Source: Allobosea sp. TND4EK4 (GTDB lineage: Bacteria; Pseudomonadota; Alphaproteobacteria; Rhizobiales; Beijerinckiaceae). From it: DNA of 64,000 nucleotides. Made by a program: the position numbers and the translations under genes. This document shows, one piece after another, positions 25,939-35,277 of the stretch; position 1 is the stretch's first letter, and each line of letters begins with the position of its first letter. A model generated the notes under the pieces. It ran no database searches. It had not been told where the DNA came from and was given only the letters and a program-made list of their open reading frames with translations. The stretch covers positions 806,001 to 870,000 of the forward strand of contig NZ_FTMO01000001.1 of NCBI RefSeq assembly GCF_900156025.1. The letters run 5' to 3'.

Positions 25939-28845
25939 TTGTCCATTTCCGAGCGTCTCCTCCGGATCGGCCTGGCCGTCGCCGGCCTTGTCGTATGGTT
26001 CAGCTTTGCCGGCATCGAGCCGGCCCGGGCGGTCGATGCGGTGCGGGTGCCGATCGACGCCCCCGTCATCGACCTCACCACCATCGTCGAGCGCAACAAG
26101 TCGGATGGCGACGTCATCCAGATCTCGACCGCGCCGGGGCCCGACGGCATCGTGCGGCGCATCGCGGTGAAGGCGCGCGAGTCGGGCGCCCGGCCGGACT
26201 GGATCGTCTTCGCGCTGACCAACGATTCCGACGAGCAGATCGACCGCCTGCTGGTTGCGCCGTTCCACCGCCTGATCGGTTCCGGCGTGATCTGGCCCGA
26301 TCTCGGCGACCGGCGCATCGAGGCGGTGACGGCGAGCCAGGGCCTCTCGCCCGACCGCGAAGCCAGCCCCGATGCCGACGTCTTCCTGATCACGCTCGAC
26401 CCCGGCACCACGGTGACCTTCGTCGCCGAGCTGAAGTCGCCAAACCTGCCGCAGCTCTATCTCTACGAGCCCGACGCCTATCGGCAGAAGACCAACGGGC
26501 TGACGCTCTACAAGGGCATCATCATCGGCATCGCCGGCCTGCTGGCACTGTTCCTGACGATCATCTTCGTGGTGAAGGGCGCGGTGATCTTCCCCGCCGC
26601 AGCCGCGCTCGCCTGGGCCGTTCTGGCCTATGCGGGCCTCGATTTCGGCTTCTTCCAGCGGCTCTTCCCGCTGACGCCGCAGATCGAGAGAATTTACCGA
26701 GCGGGCGCCGAGGTGGTGCTGGCGGCGACGCTCGTCGTCTTCCTGTTCGCCTATCTCAACCTGTCGCGCTGGCATGTGCGCTACGGCCACATCACCCTGC
26801 TCTGGATCCTGGGCCTCGCCGGCCTCGTCGGGCTTGCGGTGTTCGACGCGCCGATGGCGGCAGGCATCGCGCGCATCTCGATCGCAGCGGTGGCGGCGGT
26901 CGGCTTCATCCTCGTCGTGCATCTCGCCACCCATGGCTATGAGCGAGCGGTGATGCTGATCCCGACCTGGTTCCTGCTGGCGGTCTGGGTGACGGCGGCG
27001 GGCTTCACGGTGACGGGTCAGTTCCAGCGGGACCTCGTCGCGCCGGCCCTGCTGGGCGGCCTCGTGCTGATCGTACTGCTGATCGGCTTCACCGTGATCC
27101 AGCACGCCTTTGCCGGCAGCGGCCTGTCGCAGGGGCTGGTCTCGGACACGGAGCGGCGGGCGCTGGCGCTGTCGGGCTCGGGCGACCTCGTCTTCGACTG
27201 GGACGTGAGTGCCGACAAGATCTTCGTCTCGCCTCAGATCGAGGTGCTGCTCGGCCTGCCCAAGGGGTCTCTCGAAGGCTCCGCCTCTCGCTGGCTCGAG
27301 CTCATGCATGTCGCCGACCGCGACCGCTACCGCGTCACGCTCGACGCGGTGCTGGAGCAGCGACGCGGCAAGCTCAATCTCGACGTGCGGCTGCGGGCCT
27401 CGAGCGGCGCCTATCACTGGCTCAATATCAAGGCGCGACCTGTGCTGGGCTCCGATGGCGAGGTCATCCGCGTCATCGGCACGCTCGCCGACGTCACCGA
27501 CCAACGCACGGCGCAGGAGCGGCTGCTGCACGACGCCGTGCACGACAACCTGACCGGCCTGCCCAACCGCAAGCTGTTCCAGGATCGGCTCGGCGCGGTC
27601 TTCGGCTTCACCCGCGCCGACGACAACATCCGCCCGACGGTGCTGGTGGTCGATGTCGACCGCTTCAAGCAGGTCAACGAATCGGTCGGGTTCTCGGCCG
27701 GCGATTCGATCCTGCTGACGCTGGCGCGCCGGCTCGGCCGGCTGCTGCGGGCGCAGGACACGCTGGCGCGCATCGGTGGCGACACCTTCGCGATGATCCT
27801 GGTCTCGGAACGCGATCCCGAGCGCATTCTGGCTCTGGCCGAGCTGGTACGGCGGGCCGTCTCCACACCGATCACCTATGCCGAGCGCGAGATCGTGCTC
27901 ACGCCCTCGATCGGGCTCGCGCTGTTCGATCCGGCCCCCGCCGCCCGCAAGGACGACGCGCTGAAGAACGCAGAGCTCGCCATGGCCCATGCCAAGCGGC
28001 AGGGCGGCAACAAGATCGAGGTCTTCGTGCCGGCGATGCGGACTGATCGCAACGACCGCCTCGCTCTCGAGAGCGACCTGCGCCGCGCGATCGAGCGCGG
28101 CGAGATCCAGGTCATGTACCAGCCGATCGTGCGGCTGGAGGACCGGACCATCGCGGGATTCGAGGCGCTGGTGCGCTGGGACCATCCGCGCGAGGGCCGG
28201 CTGATGCCGCAGGACTTCCTCGCCATCGCCGAAGAGACCGGGCTGATCGTCGATCTCGGCGTCTATGTCATGGACAAGACGGCGCGCGAGCTGGAAGCCT
28301 GGCAGGCTGCGCTCGAGGTCGAGCCGCCGATCTTCGCCAGCGTCAACGTGTCGAGCCGCCAGCTCCTGCGCCACGACCTGCTGCACGACGTCAAGACCGT
28401 GCTCGGCCGCCGGCGCGTGCTGCCGGGCACGCTCAAGCTGGAGATCACCGAGAGCCTGGTGATGGAGAACCCGGAATACGCCGCGCAGATGCTCCACCGC
28501 ATCCGCGATCTCGGCGCTGGCCTCTCGCTCGACGATTTCGGAACGGGCTATTCGTCGCTGTCCTATCTGCAGCGCTTCCCCTTCGACACGATCAAGATCG
28601 ACCAGAGCTTCGTGCGCCAGATGGGCAATGGCCGCCCGCCGGTGATCCTGCGCTCGATCGTCCAGTTGGCCGGCGACCTCGGCATGGATGTGGTCGCGGA
28701 AGGCGCCGAGAGCGAATCCGACGCGATCGAGCTCTACCAGCTCGGCTGCCAGTATGCGCAAGGCTACATCTTCGGTCAGGCGATGACCGCGGCGGAAGCG
28801 CGGCGCCTGATGGGTGCCAAGGTCGTGGCGACGGAAGCGGCCTGA
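25939..28845 (+). CDS. Membrane PAS-GGDEF-EAL protein with degenerate cyclase site
   Basis: I take TTG 25939 as start, giving 968 residues. It puts a clean signal peptide ([22 protein letters not shown]) at the N-terminus. GTG 25825, overlapping the GNAT stop, is the alternative. Order: periplasmic beta domain (to about residue 190), seven or so membrane helices like 7TMR-DISM sensors (about 195-400), a PAS domain, GGDEF and EAL. The GGDEF motif reads RIGGDTF (about residue 612), losing the catalytic acidic pair, while the RxxD inhibitory site (RAQD) is kept five residues upstream. The EAL domain has [17 protein letters not shown] and TIKIDQSFV, so it probably degrades c-di-GMP. Predicted role: membrane-signal-controlled phosphodiesterase. 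Confidence 0.88.
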   Translation: MSISERLLRIGLAVAGLVVWFSFAGIEPARAVDAVRVPIDAPVIDLTTIVERNKSDGDVIQISTAPGPDGIVRRIAVKARESGARPDWIVFALTNDSDEQIDRLLVAPFHRLIGSGVIWPDLGDRRIEAVTASQGLSPDREASPDADVFLITLDPGTTVTFVAELKSPNLPQLYLYEPDAYRQKTNGLTLYKGIIIGIAGLLALFLTIIFVVKGAVIFPAAAALAWAVLAYAGLDFGFFQRLFPLTPQIERIYRAGAEVVLAATLVVFLFAYLNLSRWHVRYGHITLLWILGLAGLVGLAVFDAPMAAGIARISIAAVAAVGFILVVHLATHGYERAVMLIPTWFLLAVWVTAAGFTVTGQFQRDLVAPALLGGLVLIVLLIGFTVIQHAFAGSGLSQGLVSDTERRALALSGSGDLVFDWDVSADKIFVSPQIEVLLGLPKGSLEGSASRWLELMHVADRDRYRVTLDAVLEQRRGKLNLDVRLRASSGAYHWLNIKARPVLGSDGEVIRVIGTLADVTDQRTAQERLLHDAVHDNLTGLPNRKLFQDRLGAVFGFTRADDNIRPTVLVVDVDRFKQVNESVGFSAGDSILLTLARRLGRLLRAQDTLARIGGDTFAMILVSERDPERILALAELVRRAVSTPITYAEREIVLTPSIGLALFDPAPAARKDDALKNAELAMAHAKRQGGNKIEVFVPAMRTDRNDRLALESDLRRAIERGEIQVMYQPIVRLEDRTIAGFEALVRWDHPREGRLMPQDFLAIAEETGLIVDLGVYVMDKTARELEAWQAALEVEPPIFASVNVSSRQLLRHDLLHDVKTVLGRRRVLPGTLKLEITESLVMENPEYAAQMLHRIRDLGAGLSLDDFGTGYSSLSYLQRFPFDTIKIDQSFVRQMGNGRPPVILRSIVQLAGDLGMDVVAEGAESESDAIELYQLGCQYAQGYIFGQAMTAAEARRLMGAKVVATEAA

Positions 28846-28890
28846 CGTCAGCCCTGAGGTTAGCCCTGCGCGAAGGGGGCGCCGAGCGCT

Positions 28891-29496
28891 TCAGTAGCCG
28901 GGATAGGCCGAGTTCGCGAGCAGGCCAGCCAGATGCTCGGCATTGCGGGCGAGCATCCGGTTCGTCGTCGCCGTCTTCTCGGGTATCTCCTCGAGATCGA
29001 GGAAGTCGACATCCCCCATCGCCTCGCCGACCCAATAGCTCGGGCCGCCGGCCGGAATGGTGAAGCCGACATCGACGAGCGCCTGGTAGAGCTCCGCCGA
29101 GACGTGGTGAGCGCCATCCTCATTGCCGACGACGACGACGGCGGCCACCTTGCCGTAGGCAGGCGTGCGATTGGCGTCGTCCGTCTCATCGAGGAACGCG
29201 TCCATCCGTTCGAGCACGCGTTTGGCCACGCTCGACGGCTGCCCCAACCAGATCGGGGAGCCGATCAGAAGGATGTCCGCCGCGACGATCTTGCGGCGAA
29301 GCTCCGGCCAGGCGTCGCCGTCCCCCTCGTCCGAGGAAACGCCGGGCTTGATGTCGAGGGCCGCGACGCGGACGATCTCATGGCGGCAAGCGGGGCCGAA
29401 TTCGGCCAGCACCAGTTCCAGGAGCTTCTGCGTCGACGAGGAGCCTTCCGGCTTCAAGGTGCAGTTGAGGGCAAGGATCGAGAGAGACATGCGCAT
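28891..29496 (-). CDS. Flavodoxin-family NAD(P)H-dependent oxidoreductase
   Basis: This 201-residue flavodoxin-like fold has an N-terminal FMN phosphate loop (LALNCTLKPEGSSSTQKLL), the segment ILLIGSPIWLGQPSSVAKRV and AVVVVGNEDGAHHVSAELY. These are the usual motifs of the NAD(P)H-dependent FMN reductase group. The donor and acceptor are unknown. Start ATG 29496 or 29490; neither has a strong ribosome-binding site. It converges on the GGDEF/EAL gene with a 45-base gap. The neighbourhood to the right (YqgE, DsbD-N, peroxiredoxin) is also redox related. Confidence 0.87.
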   Translation of the reverse strand: MRMSLSILALNCTLKPEGSSSTQKLLELVLAEFGPACRHEIVRVAALDIKPGVSSDEGDGDAWPELRRKIVAADILLIGSPIWLGQPSSVAKRVLERMDAFLDETDDANRTPAYGKVAAVVVVGNEDGAHHVSAELYQALVDVGFTIPAGGPSYWVGEAMGDVDFLDLEEIPEKTATTNRMLARNAEHLAGLLANSAYPGY

Positions 29497-29580
29497 CCCG
29501 CGGCTGTGAAAGAAGCCCAGGGAACGCGGTATCGCCTCGATTGATCCCGCCTTGCGCGCAGGGCGACAAAGCGCCCGGCC

Positions 29581-30192
29581 TCAGGCGTGCCCCGCCTCGC
29601 GCGACAGAAAGGCCGGGTCGATGCCGATCTTGTTCAGCGCCCGCTGGTATTTGGTGTCGACGCCCTCGTCGAAGAGCAGCGCCGCATCCGCCTCGCAATG
29701 CAGCCAGCCATTGGACTGGATCTCGGCTTCGAGCTGTCCGGCGCCCCAGCCGGCATAGCCCAGCGCCAGCACGGCGTTCTCCGGCCCCTTGCCGACGGCG
29801 ATGGCGCGCAGGATGTCGAGCGTCGCGGTCAGGCAGATGCCGTCATCGATCGGCAACGTCGCCGATTCCAGGAAGAAATCGGCCGTGTGCAACACGAAGC
29901 CCCGCTTGGTCTCGACCGGCCCGCCACGCAGCACCTGCATCCGCTCGGCGCGGCTCGGCAGGCGGATCATCTCCTCGGAGGGGATGACGTCGAGTTGGAC
30001 CAGCAGCTCCGGGAATCTGGTGTCGCCCGCCGGCTTGTTGACGATGATGCCCATCGCCCCGTCCTCGGAATGGGCGCAGACATAGACCACGCTGCGGCTG
30101 AAGCGCTGGTCGGCCATGCCGGGCATGGCGATCAGGCACTGCCCGTCGAGATAGTTGCGTCCGCCGAGGCGGGCCTGCGAGCCGATCTTCAT
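29581..30192 (-). CDS. YqgE/AlgH family protein
   Basis: This 203-residue cytoplasmic protein of the UPF0301 family has [55 protein letters not shown] and [17 protein letters not shown]. All are strongly conserved in YqgE/AlgH. AlgH was named for alginate regulation in Pseudomonas. The molecular function is not established, though a redox or regulatory role has been proposed. It is divergent from the DsbD N-domain gene, sharing a 173-base intergenic region. Confidence 0.93.
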   Translation of the reverse strand: MKIGSQARLGGRNYLDGQCLIAMPGMADQRFSRSVVYVCAHSEDGAMGIIVNKPAGDTRFPELLVQLDVIPSEEMIRLPSRAERMQVLRGGPVETKRGFVLHTADFFLESATLPIDDGICLTATLDILRAIAVGKGPENAVLALGYAGWGAGQLEAEIQSNGWLHCEADAALLFDEGVDTKYQRALNKIGIDPAFLSREAGHA

Positions 30193-30365
30193 TCCGGCAT
30201 GCTAGATCAAACACCCTCGCACTGAAAACCGCGCGTGAGAGAAATTCTCGGCACCGCGATTGCGCCCCATTCCCCCGGCATGGTCTTGCCTTCCCTTCCG
30301 TCGCATTTGCGTGAGGACCCCCGGTTTTGTTCGCTTTCCGGCCCGGCAATCGCTAAGGCAATGCC

Positions 30366-31223
30366 GTGATCCGCATCTTGTCCCTTCTGGTACTAGTGGT
30401 TTGGGCCGGCGCCGTTGGCGCGCAGGAGGCCCCGAACGAGGCCGCCAGCTCGCCCTGGTCGGCCGGCGAGCATGCCAGGCTGCGCCTCATTGCGGGGCCG
30501 ACCACGCCCAGCGGCAAGCAGCGCGTCGGCGTCGAGATCGTGATGTCGCCCGGCTACAAGACCTATTGGCGCAGTCCCGGCGAATTCGGCGTGCCGCCGA
30601 GCTTCGACTGGTCGGGCTCCAGCAATATCGGCGGCCTCGACGTGCGCTGGCCGGCTCCGCAGCGCTTCGAGGACTCGGCCGGCTATTCGGTCGGCTATGT
30701 CGGCGAGGTGGTCATCCCCGTCTCCCTCCAGCCTGTCGATCCGTCGCGCCCGGTGATGGTCGTGCTGAAGCTGGACTTCGCCGTCTGCCAGAAGATCTGC
30801 ATCCCCGCCCATGGCGAGGCACGGCTGTGGCTGGAGCCCGGCGTGACCTCCGTGACCTCCCCACGGCTGGAGGCTTACGAGGCGCGCGTGCCCGCCCCGG
30901 TGAAGCCCGGCCCGCACAGGGAGAAAACCACGATCCTCGAGGCTGGCCTCGACGACAGCGTGGTCGATCCCGGCCTCAAGCTCACCTTGCAGGTGCCCCA
31001 TGGCGGCGGGATCGAGGACATCTTCGTCGAGGGGCCCGGCATGTGGTCCTTCGGGAGACCGCGCCTGACGCCCCAGGCGGACGGCACGGTGCTGGCTCAG
31101 ATCCGCATCAACGACCGGCCCAAGGGCGCTTCCGGGCCGATCCCGCTGATCTTCACCGTCACCGGCGCGCCGAAGGCGGTCGAAACGCGGCTCGAACTCG
31201 ACATCCCGCCGGTGAAGCCGTAG
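30366..31223 (+). CDS. DsbD N-terminal-domain protein (orphan, no membrane core)
   Basis: This 285-residue exported protein has a signal peptide (IRILSLLVLVVWAGAVGAQ). A DsbD/ScsB-type N-terminal domain follows: VEIVMSPGYKTYWRSPGEFG, VGYVGEVVIPV, and the redox pair C141-QKI-C145 in FAVCQKICIPAHGE. Full DsbD continues into eight membrane helices and a thioredoxin domain; here the protein ends after a second beta-rich region. It must therefore receive electrons from another membrane reductase (CcdA/ScsB type) not in the window. It lies 126 bases before the peroxiredoxin gene on the same strand, suggesting a periplasmic thiol-repair function. That link is inference. Confidence 0.85.
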   Translation: MIRILSLLVLVVWAGAVGAQEAPNEAASSPWSAGEHARLRLIAGPTTPSGKQRVGVEIVMSPGYKTYWRSPGEFGVPPSFDWSGSSNIGGLDVRWPAPQRFEDSAGYSVGYVGEVVIPVSLQPVDPSRPVMVVLKLDFAVCQKICIPAHGEARLWLEPGVTSVTSPRLEAYEARVPAPVKPGPHREKTTILEAGLDDSVVDPGLKLTLQVPHGGGIEDIFVEGPGMWSFGRPRLTPQADGTVLAQIRINDRPKGASGPIPLIFTVTGAPKAVETRLELDIPPVKP

Positions 31224-31348
31224 CGGGAGAGCCCCGGCCCGCGGCGGGGGCCAGGGCTTCATGCTCCAAATCAATTCCACTTTGTCGCGCGATGCTCTAA
31301 TCCGGGGAGGCGGCGGCCGGCGAGCCGCAAGCTTCAGGAGACGGGCGT

Positions 31349-31834
31349 ATGACGATCAAGGTGGGTGACAAGCTTCCGCAGGCGACGTTCCGAGTCATGA
31401 CGGCCGAAGGACCGGCGGCCAAGACCACGGACGACCTGTTCAAGGGGCGCAAGATCGTGCTCTTCGCGGTGCCCGGCGCCTTCACGCCGACCTGCCACAA
31501 GAACCATCTGCCCGGCTATCTCGCCAAGGCCGACGAGATCAAGGCCAAGGGGATCGACGCCATCATGGTGACATCGACCAACGACGTCTTCGTGCTGGAC
31601 GCCTGGGCGAAGGCGACCGGCGGCGCCGGCGTCATCGAGTTTCTCTCGGACGGCAACGGCGACTTCGCCAAGGAGATCGGCCTCAGCATGGATGGCTCGG
31701 GCTTCGGCATGGGCGTTCGCTCGCAGCGCTACTCGATGCTCGTCGAAGACGGCGTGGTGAAGGCGCTCAATGTCGAGGAAGCCGCGGGCAAGGCCGATCG
31801 CTCGGGCGCCGAGACGATGCTCGGCCTGCTCTAA
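31349..31834 (+). CDS. Peroxiredoxin, Prx5-type, single cysteine
   Basis: This 161-residue thiol peroxidase reduces H2O2 or organic peroxides. The peroxidatic cysteine is Cys49 in the motif PGAFTPTCHKNHLPGY. It is the only cysteine in the chain, so the enzyme must be resolved by an external thiol such as glutathione or glutaredoxin (1-Cys mechanism). FLSDGNGDFAKEIGLSMDGS and GMGVRSQRYSMLVEDG are Prx5-group segments. An AGGAGA site lies upstream of the ATG. A strong terminator follows at 31857. Confidence 0.95.
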   Translation: MTIKVGDKLPQATFRVMTAEGPAAKTTDDLFKGRKIVLFAVPGAFTPTCHKNHLPGYLAKADEIKAKGIDAIMVTSTNDVFVLDAWAKATGGAGVIEFLSDGNGDFAKEIGLSMDGSGFGMGVRSQRYSMLVEDGVVKALNVEEAAGKADRSGAETMLGLL

Positions 31835-31856
31835 GCTCGGCAGCACTGGTTGTCAG

Positions 31857-31886
31857 GCCCGCGCGATCGTCTCGCGCGGGCTTTTT
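31857..31886 (+). terminator. Intrinsic terminator after the peroxiredoxin gene
   Basis: A perfect 10-bp stem GCCCGCGCGA / TCGCGCGGGC with a 5-base loop is followed by TTTTT. It stands between the converging peroxiredoxin and mutL genes. Confidence 0.9.
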
Positions 31887-31942
31887 CGTGACTTCACGGA
31901 ACGCAGAACGAGGTCGCTCCCGGAGGCTGAGGCTGTCCCGCT

Positions 31943-33775
31943 TCACCGCCGCCCGAACAGCCGCTCGATATCTGCAAGCTTCAGCTCGACATAGGTCGGC
32001 CGGCCGTGATTGCACTGGCCGGAATTGGGCGTGACCTCCATCTCGCGCAGCAGCGCGTCCATCTCCTCGGGACGAAGGCGGCGGCCGGCGCGGACGGAGT
32101 TGTGGCACGCCATCGTCGCCAGCACATGGTCGAGGCGGCGTTCGAGCGAGCCGGCGGTTCCATGCTCGGCGAGCGCATCGGCGACATCGCGGACGAGACG
32201 CTGCAGATTGCCCCCGGCAAGTTGGCTGGGAGCCTCCCGCACCAGCACGGCGCCGGGCCCGAAGGATTCCAACACGAGGCCGAGGCTTTCGAGCTCGCTC
32301 CCCGCCGCGATCAGCCGATCGGCATCGACCGGACCGAGCTCCACCACCTCGGGCAGCAGCAGCGGCTGACGGGCGATGCCGTTGCGGGCGCGCTCCGCCT
32401 TCAGCCGCTCATAGACCAGCCGCTCGTGGGCGGCATGCTGGTCGACGATGACGACGCCCTCGCGCGTCTGGGCGACGATATAGGTCTCGTGGAGCTGGGC
32501 GCGGGCGGCGCCGAGCGGGCGGTCGAGCGCGTCTGCCGAGGGCTCGGCGAGATGGGCGCGGGCGTCGGCGGAGGACGCGGCGAAATCCGAAAAGCCGGAT
32601 TGCGCCGGCGCTGCGGGATGCGACGGCTGCCAGCCACTTGCGTCCGGCCATGGCTCCGACGCCTGCCAGGCGGGCGTCGCGGGGAAAGCAGGACGCGGAA
32701 TCGAAGGACCGCCTCCCGCCGAGAAAACGGCGCGGAAGGCGTCCAGCGTGCGGGCGCCGCCGGTGGTGGTGGCGCGGTGGCCGGCGGCGGCGAGCGCCGC
32801 CTTCAGCCCCGAGACGACGAGGCCGCGCACCAGAGCCGGATCGCGGAAGCGCACCTCGCTCTTGGCGGGATGAACATTGACGTCGACGGCGCGGGGTTCG
32901 CAGCCGACATCGAGGAAGAGCACCGGGTGCCGGTCGGAGGGGACGACGTCGGCATAGGCGCCGCGCACGGCGGACAGAAGGAGCTTGTCACGCACCGGCC
33001 GGCCATTGACCGAGAGATGCACGCCGGCCGAGGTGCCACGATGGAAGGTAGGCAGGCCAGCGAATCCAGAAATGCGGAACCCTTCGCGCTCGGCCTCTAT
33101 GCGCAGGGCGTTCTCGGGGAAGTCGCGGCCGAGCGCACGGGCCAGCCGGCGCAGCAGCCCCTCCTCGCCGATTGGCTCGGCCGGCCAGTCGAAGGCGCCG
33201 GCATACTCGCCCGAAAGCGAGAAGCGGATCTCGGGATGGGCGATGGCGAGGCGCCGCAGCATCTCGGTGACGGCCTGCGCCTCGGCCCGGTCGCTCTTCA
33301 GGAACTTCAGGCGGGCCGGAGTGAAGATGAAGAGGTCGCTGACCTCGATGCGGGTGCCGGGCGCCGCCGCGACGGGCCGCAGGACGCCCTTCTCCCCCGC
33401 CTCGACGACGAGGCCGACGCCCTGCGCGGCATCGCGCCGGCGGGTCTCGATCAAGAGCCGCGCGACCGAGCCGATCGAGGGCAAGGCCTCGCCGCGGAAG
33501 CCGAGCGACTGGATCGCGAACAGGTCGCCATCCGGCAGCTTGGACGTGGCGTGTCGCTCCACAGCGAGTGCCAGGTCATCCGGCGTCATCCCGGCGCCGT
33601 CATCGACGACGCGGATCAGCTCGCGCCCGCCGGCGGCGATGGTGACCGCGATGGCGCGGGCGCCGGCGTCGATGGCGTTCTCGACCAGCTCCTTCACGGC
33701 CGCGGCCGGCCGCTCGATCACCTCACCGGCGGCGATGCGGTCGACCAGGACGGGATCGAGGCGGCGGACGGTCAT
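31943..33775 (-). CDS. mutL: DNA mismatch repair protein MutL
   Basis: This 610-residue GHKL ATPase links MutS recognition to repair. The N-terminal ATPase motifs are AVKELVENAIDAGA, RVVDDGAGM and GFRGEALPSIGSVA. The transducer region contains VHLSVNGRPVRD and VDVNVHPAKSEVRF. After a Pro/Ala-rich linker, the C-terminal domain carries the endonuclease motif DQHAAHERLVYE, matching DQHAx2Ex4E. This MutL is therefore predicted to nick DNA itself, as expected in bacteria lacking MutH. It ends in a GRPTYVELKL segment. Downstream in transcription it converges on the peroxiredoxin terminator. Confidence 0.97.
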   Translation of the reverse strand: MTVRRLDPVLVDRIAAGEVIERPAAAVKELVENAIDAGARAIAVTIAAGGRELIRVVDDGAGMTPDDLALAVERHATSKLPDGDLFAIQSLGFRGEALPSIGSVARLLIETRRRDAAQGVGLVVEAGEKGVLRPVAAAPGTRIEVSDLFIFTPARLKFLKSDRAEAQAVTEMLRRLAIAHPEIRFSLSGEYAGAFDWPAEPIGEEGLLRRLARALGRDFPENALRIEAEREGFRISGFAGLPTFHRGTSAGVHLSVNGRPVRDKLLLSAVRGAYADVVPSDRHPVLFLDVGCEPRAVDVNVHPAKSEVRFRDPALVRGLVVSGLKAALAAAGHRATTTGGARTLDAFRAVFSAGGGPSIPRPAFPATPAWQASEPWPDASGWQPSHPAAPAQSGFSDFAASSADARAHLAEPSADALDRPLGAARAQLHETYIVAQTREGVVIVDQHAAHERLVYERLKAERARNGIARQPLLLPEVVELGPVDADRLIAAGSELESLGLVLESFGPGAVLVREAPSQLAGGNLQRLVRDVADALAEHGTAGSLERRLDHVLATMACHNSVRAGRRLRPEEMDALLREMEVTPNSGQCNHGRPTYVELKLADIERLFGRR

Positions 33776-33799
33776 GGGGCAGCGTCCCAGTGCAACGGC

Positions 33800-33901
33800 G
33801 TCATTCCCGGGCGCAGCGAAGCGAAGACCCGAGAATCTCTTGGAAGGTGAGGCTCTGGAGCCTTCCCGTCACGAGATGCCCGGGTCAAGCCAGCGCATGA
33901 C
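33800..33901. repeat. Two-hairpin REP-like intergenic repeat, copy 4
   Basis: It starts GTCATTCCCGGGCGC, pairs with GACCCGAGAATCTC, and ends GAGATGCCCGGGTC...CGCATGAC. The outer GTCAT/ATGAC ends match the other copies. It lies between the pgi stop and the mutL start on the minus strand. Confidence 0.8.
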
Positions 33902-33923
33902 ATGCGCAGCCGGCAGCCTGCGC

Positions 33924-35261
33924 TCAGCTGCGCCCCTCGGCCAGATACTGCTTGGCCAGGAGCTTGGCCTCCTCCACCGCAGGCTGGTCGAAGGGGTCGA
34001 CGCCCATGGCGTAGCCGGTGAGGATCGTCTCCAGCATGAAGTGCATCAGCACCTCGCCATGGCTCGTCTCGTCGATGTGCTCGACATGGAAGCGGCGGAC
34101 CGCGCAACCGTTCTTGGCGAAGGTGTCGATCATGGCGATGCCCTGCGCCGCCACCATGTCGCCGATGGTCTTGCCGGCGAAGTCCCCCTGCCCGATCTTC
34201 TCCGCGAGTCCGGCGTCGATCTGCGGCCCCCTGCCCTTCACGCCGGTGGTCAGAACGGTGAAGAAGCGGTCCTTCGGACCGGCGAGATAGAGCTGCTGCT
34301 GCGAATGCTGGTCGACAGGGCCGAGCGCGCCGACCGGCTGCGTGCCCTGCCCGTCCTTGCCGAGGCTTTCCGCCCAGAGCTGCATCCACCAGCGGGTGAG
34401 AAGTGCGAGCTTGTCGGCATACGGCATCAGCACGGCGATGTTCTTGCCAGAACGCATCGCGGCGAGATGCAGCGCGGCGCCGAGGGCCGACGGCGTCTCG
34501 CGCACATCCTTGCCGGCGAAGAGGGGGGCCACGGCGCGCCCGGCGCCGAGGCGCAGCGCCTCGATGTCGAGGCCGAGCACGGCAGCCGGCAGCAGGCCGC
34601 AATTGGTCAGCACGGAATAGCGGCCCCCGACATCCGTGTGATGCTCGAGGAAGGGCACGCCATAGGGCTCCAGCAGCGCGCGCAGCGGATGCAACTTGCC
34701 CGGCCTGGCCGGTTCGGACAGGCCCTGGAAATGCTCGCCGATCTGCTGATCGGAGAGATGCGCGCCGCGCAGCGCCTCGATGGCGGCGATCGACTGCAGC
34801 AGCGTCTCGCCGGTGCCACCCGATTTGGAGATGGCGACGAACTTCGTGGTCTTCAGCGGCAGCTTCGCCAGCAGTTCGGCGTAGGTCGCCGGGTCGAGAT
34901 TGTCGATGAAGTGGACGCGCGTGCCGGTCTGGAGCTGGGAGAGGCCCGCGATACCGTAGCCGGTGAGCTGCGCCAGGGTCTGGCCGCCGAGGCTGGAGCC
35001 GCCGGTGCCGAGCACCAGCACGTCGGTGGCGCCGCCGCTCTTGAGGCGAGCGGCGGCCGCCTTGGCCGGCGCGAGGTCATGGGTGTCGCTCGGCAGCTTG
35101 AGCAGCGGCAGCGAACCGTCCTTCGCCTGCCCCTGGAGCTTGGCCAGCGCCGGTTTCAGGTCGGCCAGCGCCTTCTCGAAGGCGGCGTCCGGAATGCCAC
35201 CCTTGCCGACCTTGGATTCGAGCGCGAGATCGAAGCTTTGCTGGAGCATGGCACTATCCAT
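33924..35261 (-). CDS. pgi: Glucose-6-phosphate isomerase
   Basis: This 445-residue sugar isomerase interconverts glucose-6-P and fructose-6-P. Family signatures are VLGTGGSSLGGQTLAQLTG, KFVAISKSGGTGETLLQ and GPVDQHSQQQLYLAG. The catalytic-region glutamate is within GRYSVLTNCGLLP-adjacent segments. It is about 100 residues shorter than the E. coli type, like the compact Bacillus class. I prefer ATG 35261; GTG 35264 directly precedes it and no clear ribosome-binding site decides. It follows the M16 gene by 16 bases, so the two are probably co-transcribed. Confidence 0.95.
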   Translation of the reverse strand: MDSAMLQQSFDLALESKVGKGGIPDAAFEKALADLKPALAKLQGQAKDGSLPLLKLPSDTHDLAPAKAAAARLKSGGATDVLVLGTGGSSLGGQTLAQLTGYGIAGLSQLQTGTRVHFIDNLDPATYAELLAKLPLKTTKFVAISKSGGTGETLLQSIAAIEALRGAHLSDQQIGEHFQGLSEPARPGKLHPLRALLEPYGVPFLEHHTDVGGRYSVLTNCGLLPAAVLGLDIEALRLGAGRAVAPLFAGKDVRETPSALGAALHLAAMRSGKNIAVLMPYADKLALLTRWWMQLWAESLGKDGQGTQPVGALGPVDQHSQQQLYLAGPKDRFFTVLTTGVKGRGPQIDAGLAEKIGQGDFAGKTIGDMVAAQGIAMIDTFAKNGCAVRRFHVEHIDETSHGEVLMHFMLETILTGYAMGVDPFDQPAVEEAKLLAKQYLAEGRS

Positions 35262-35277
35262 CACGAGACGAGAGGGT

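Noticed and set aside
25882-28761. 959-residue open frame on the minus strand opposite the GGDEF/EAL gene
   Set aside because: Low-complexity His/Arg/Asp/Glu-rich translation with no fold or motif. It is exactly antisense to a well-supported gene, as is common in high-GC DNA.
31224-31348. Terminator between the DsbD-N and peroxiredoxin genes
   Set aside because: The GC-rich AGCCCC/GGGGGCC pairing is imperfect and has no U-tract, so I did not list it.
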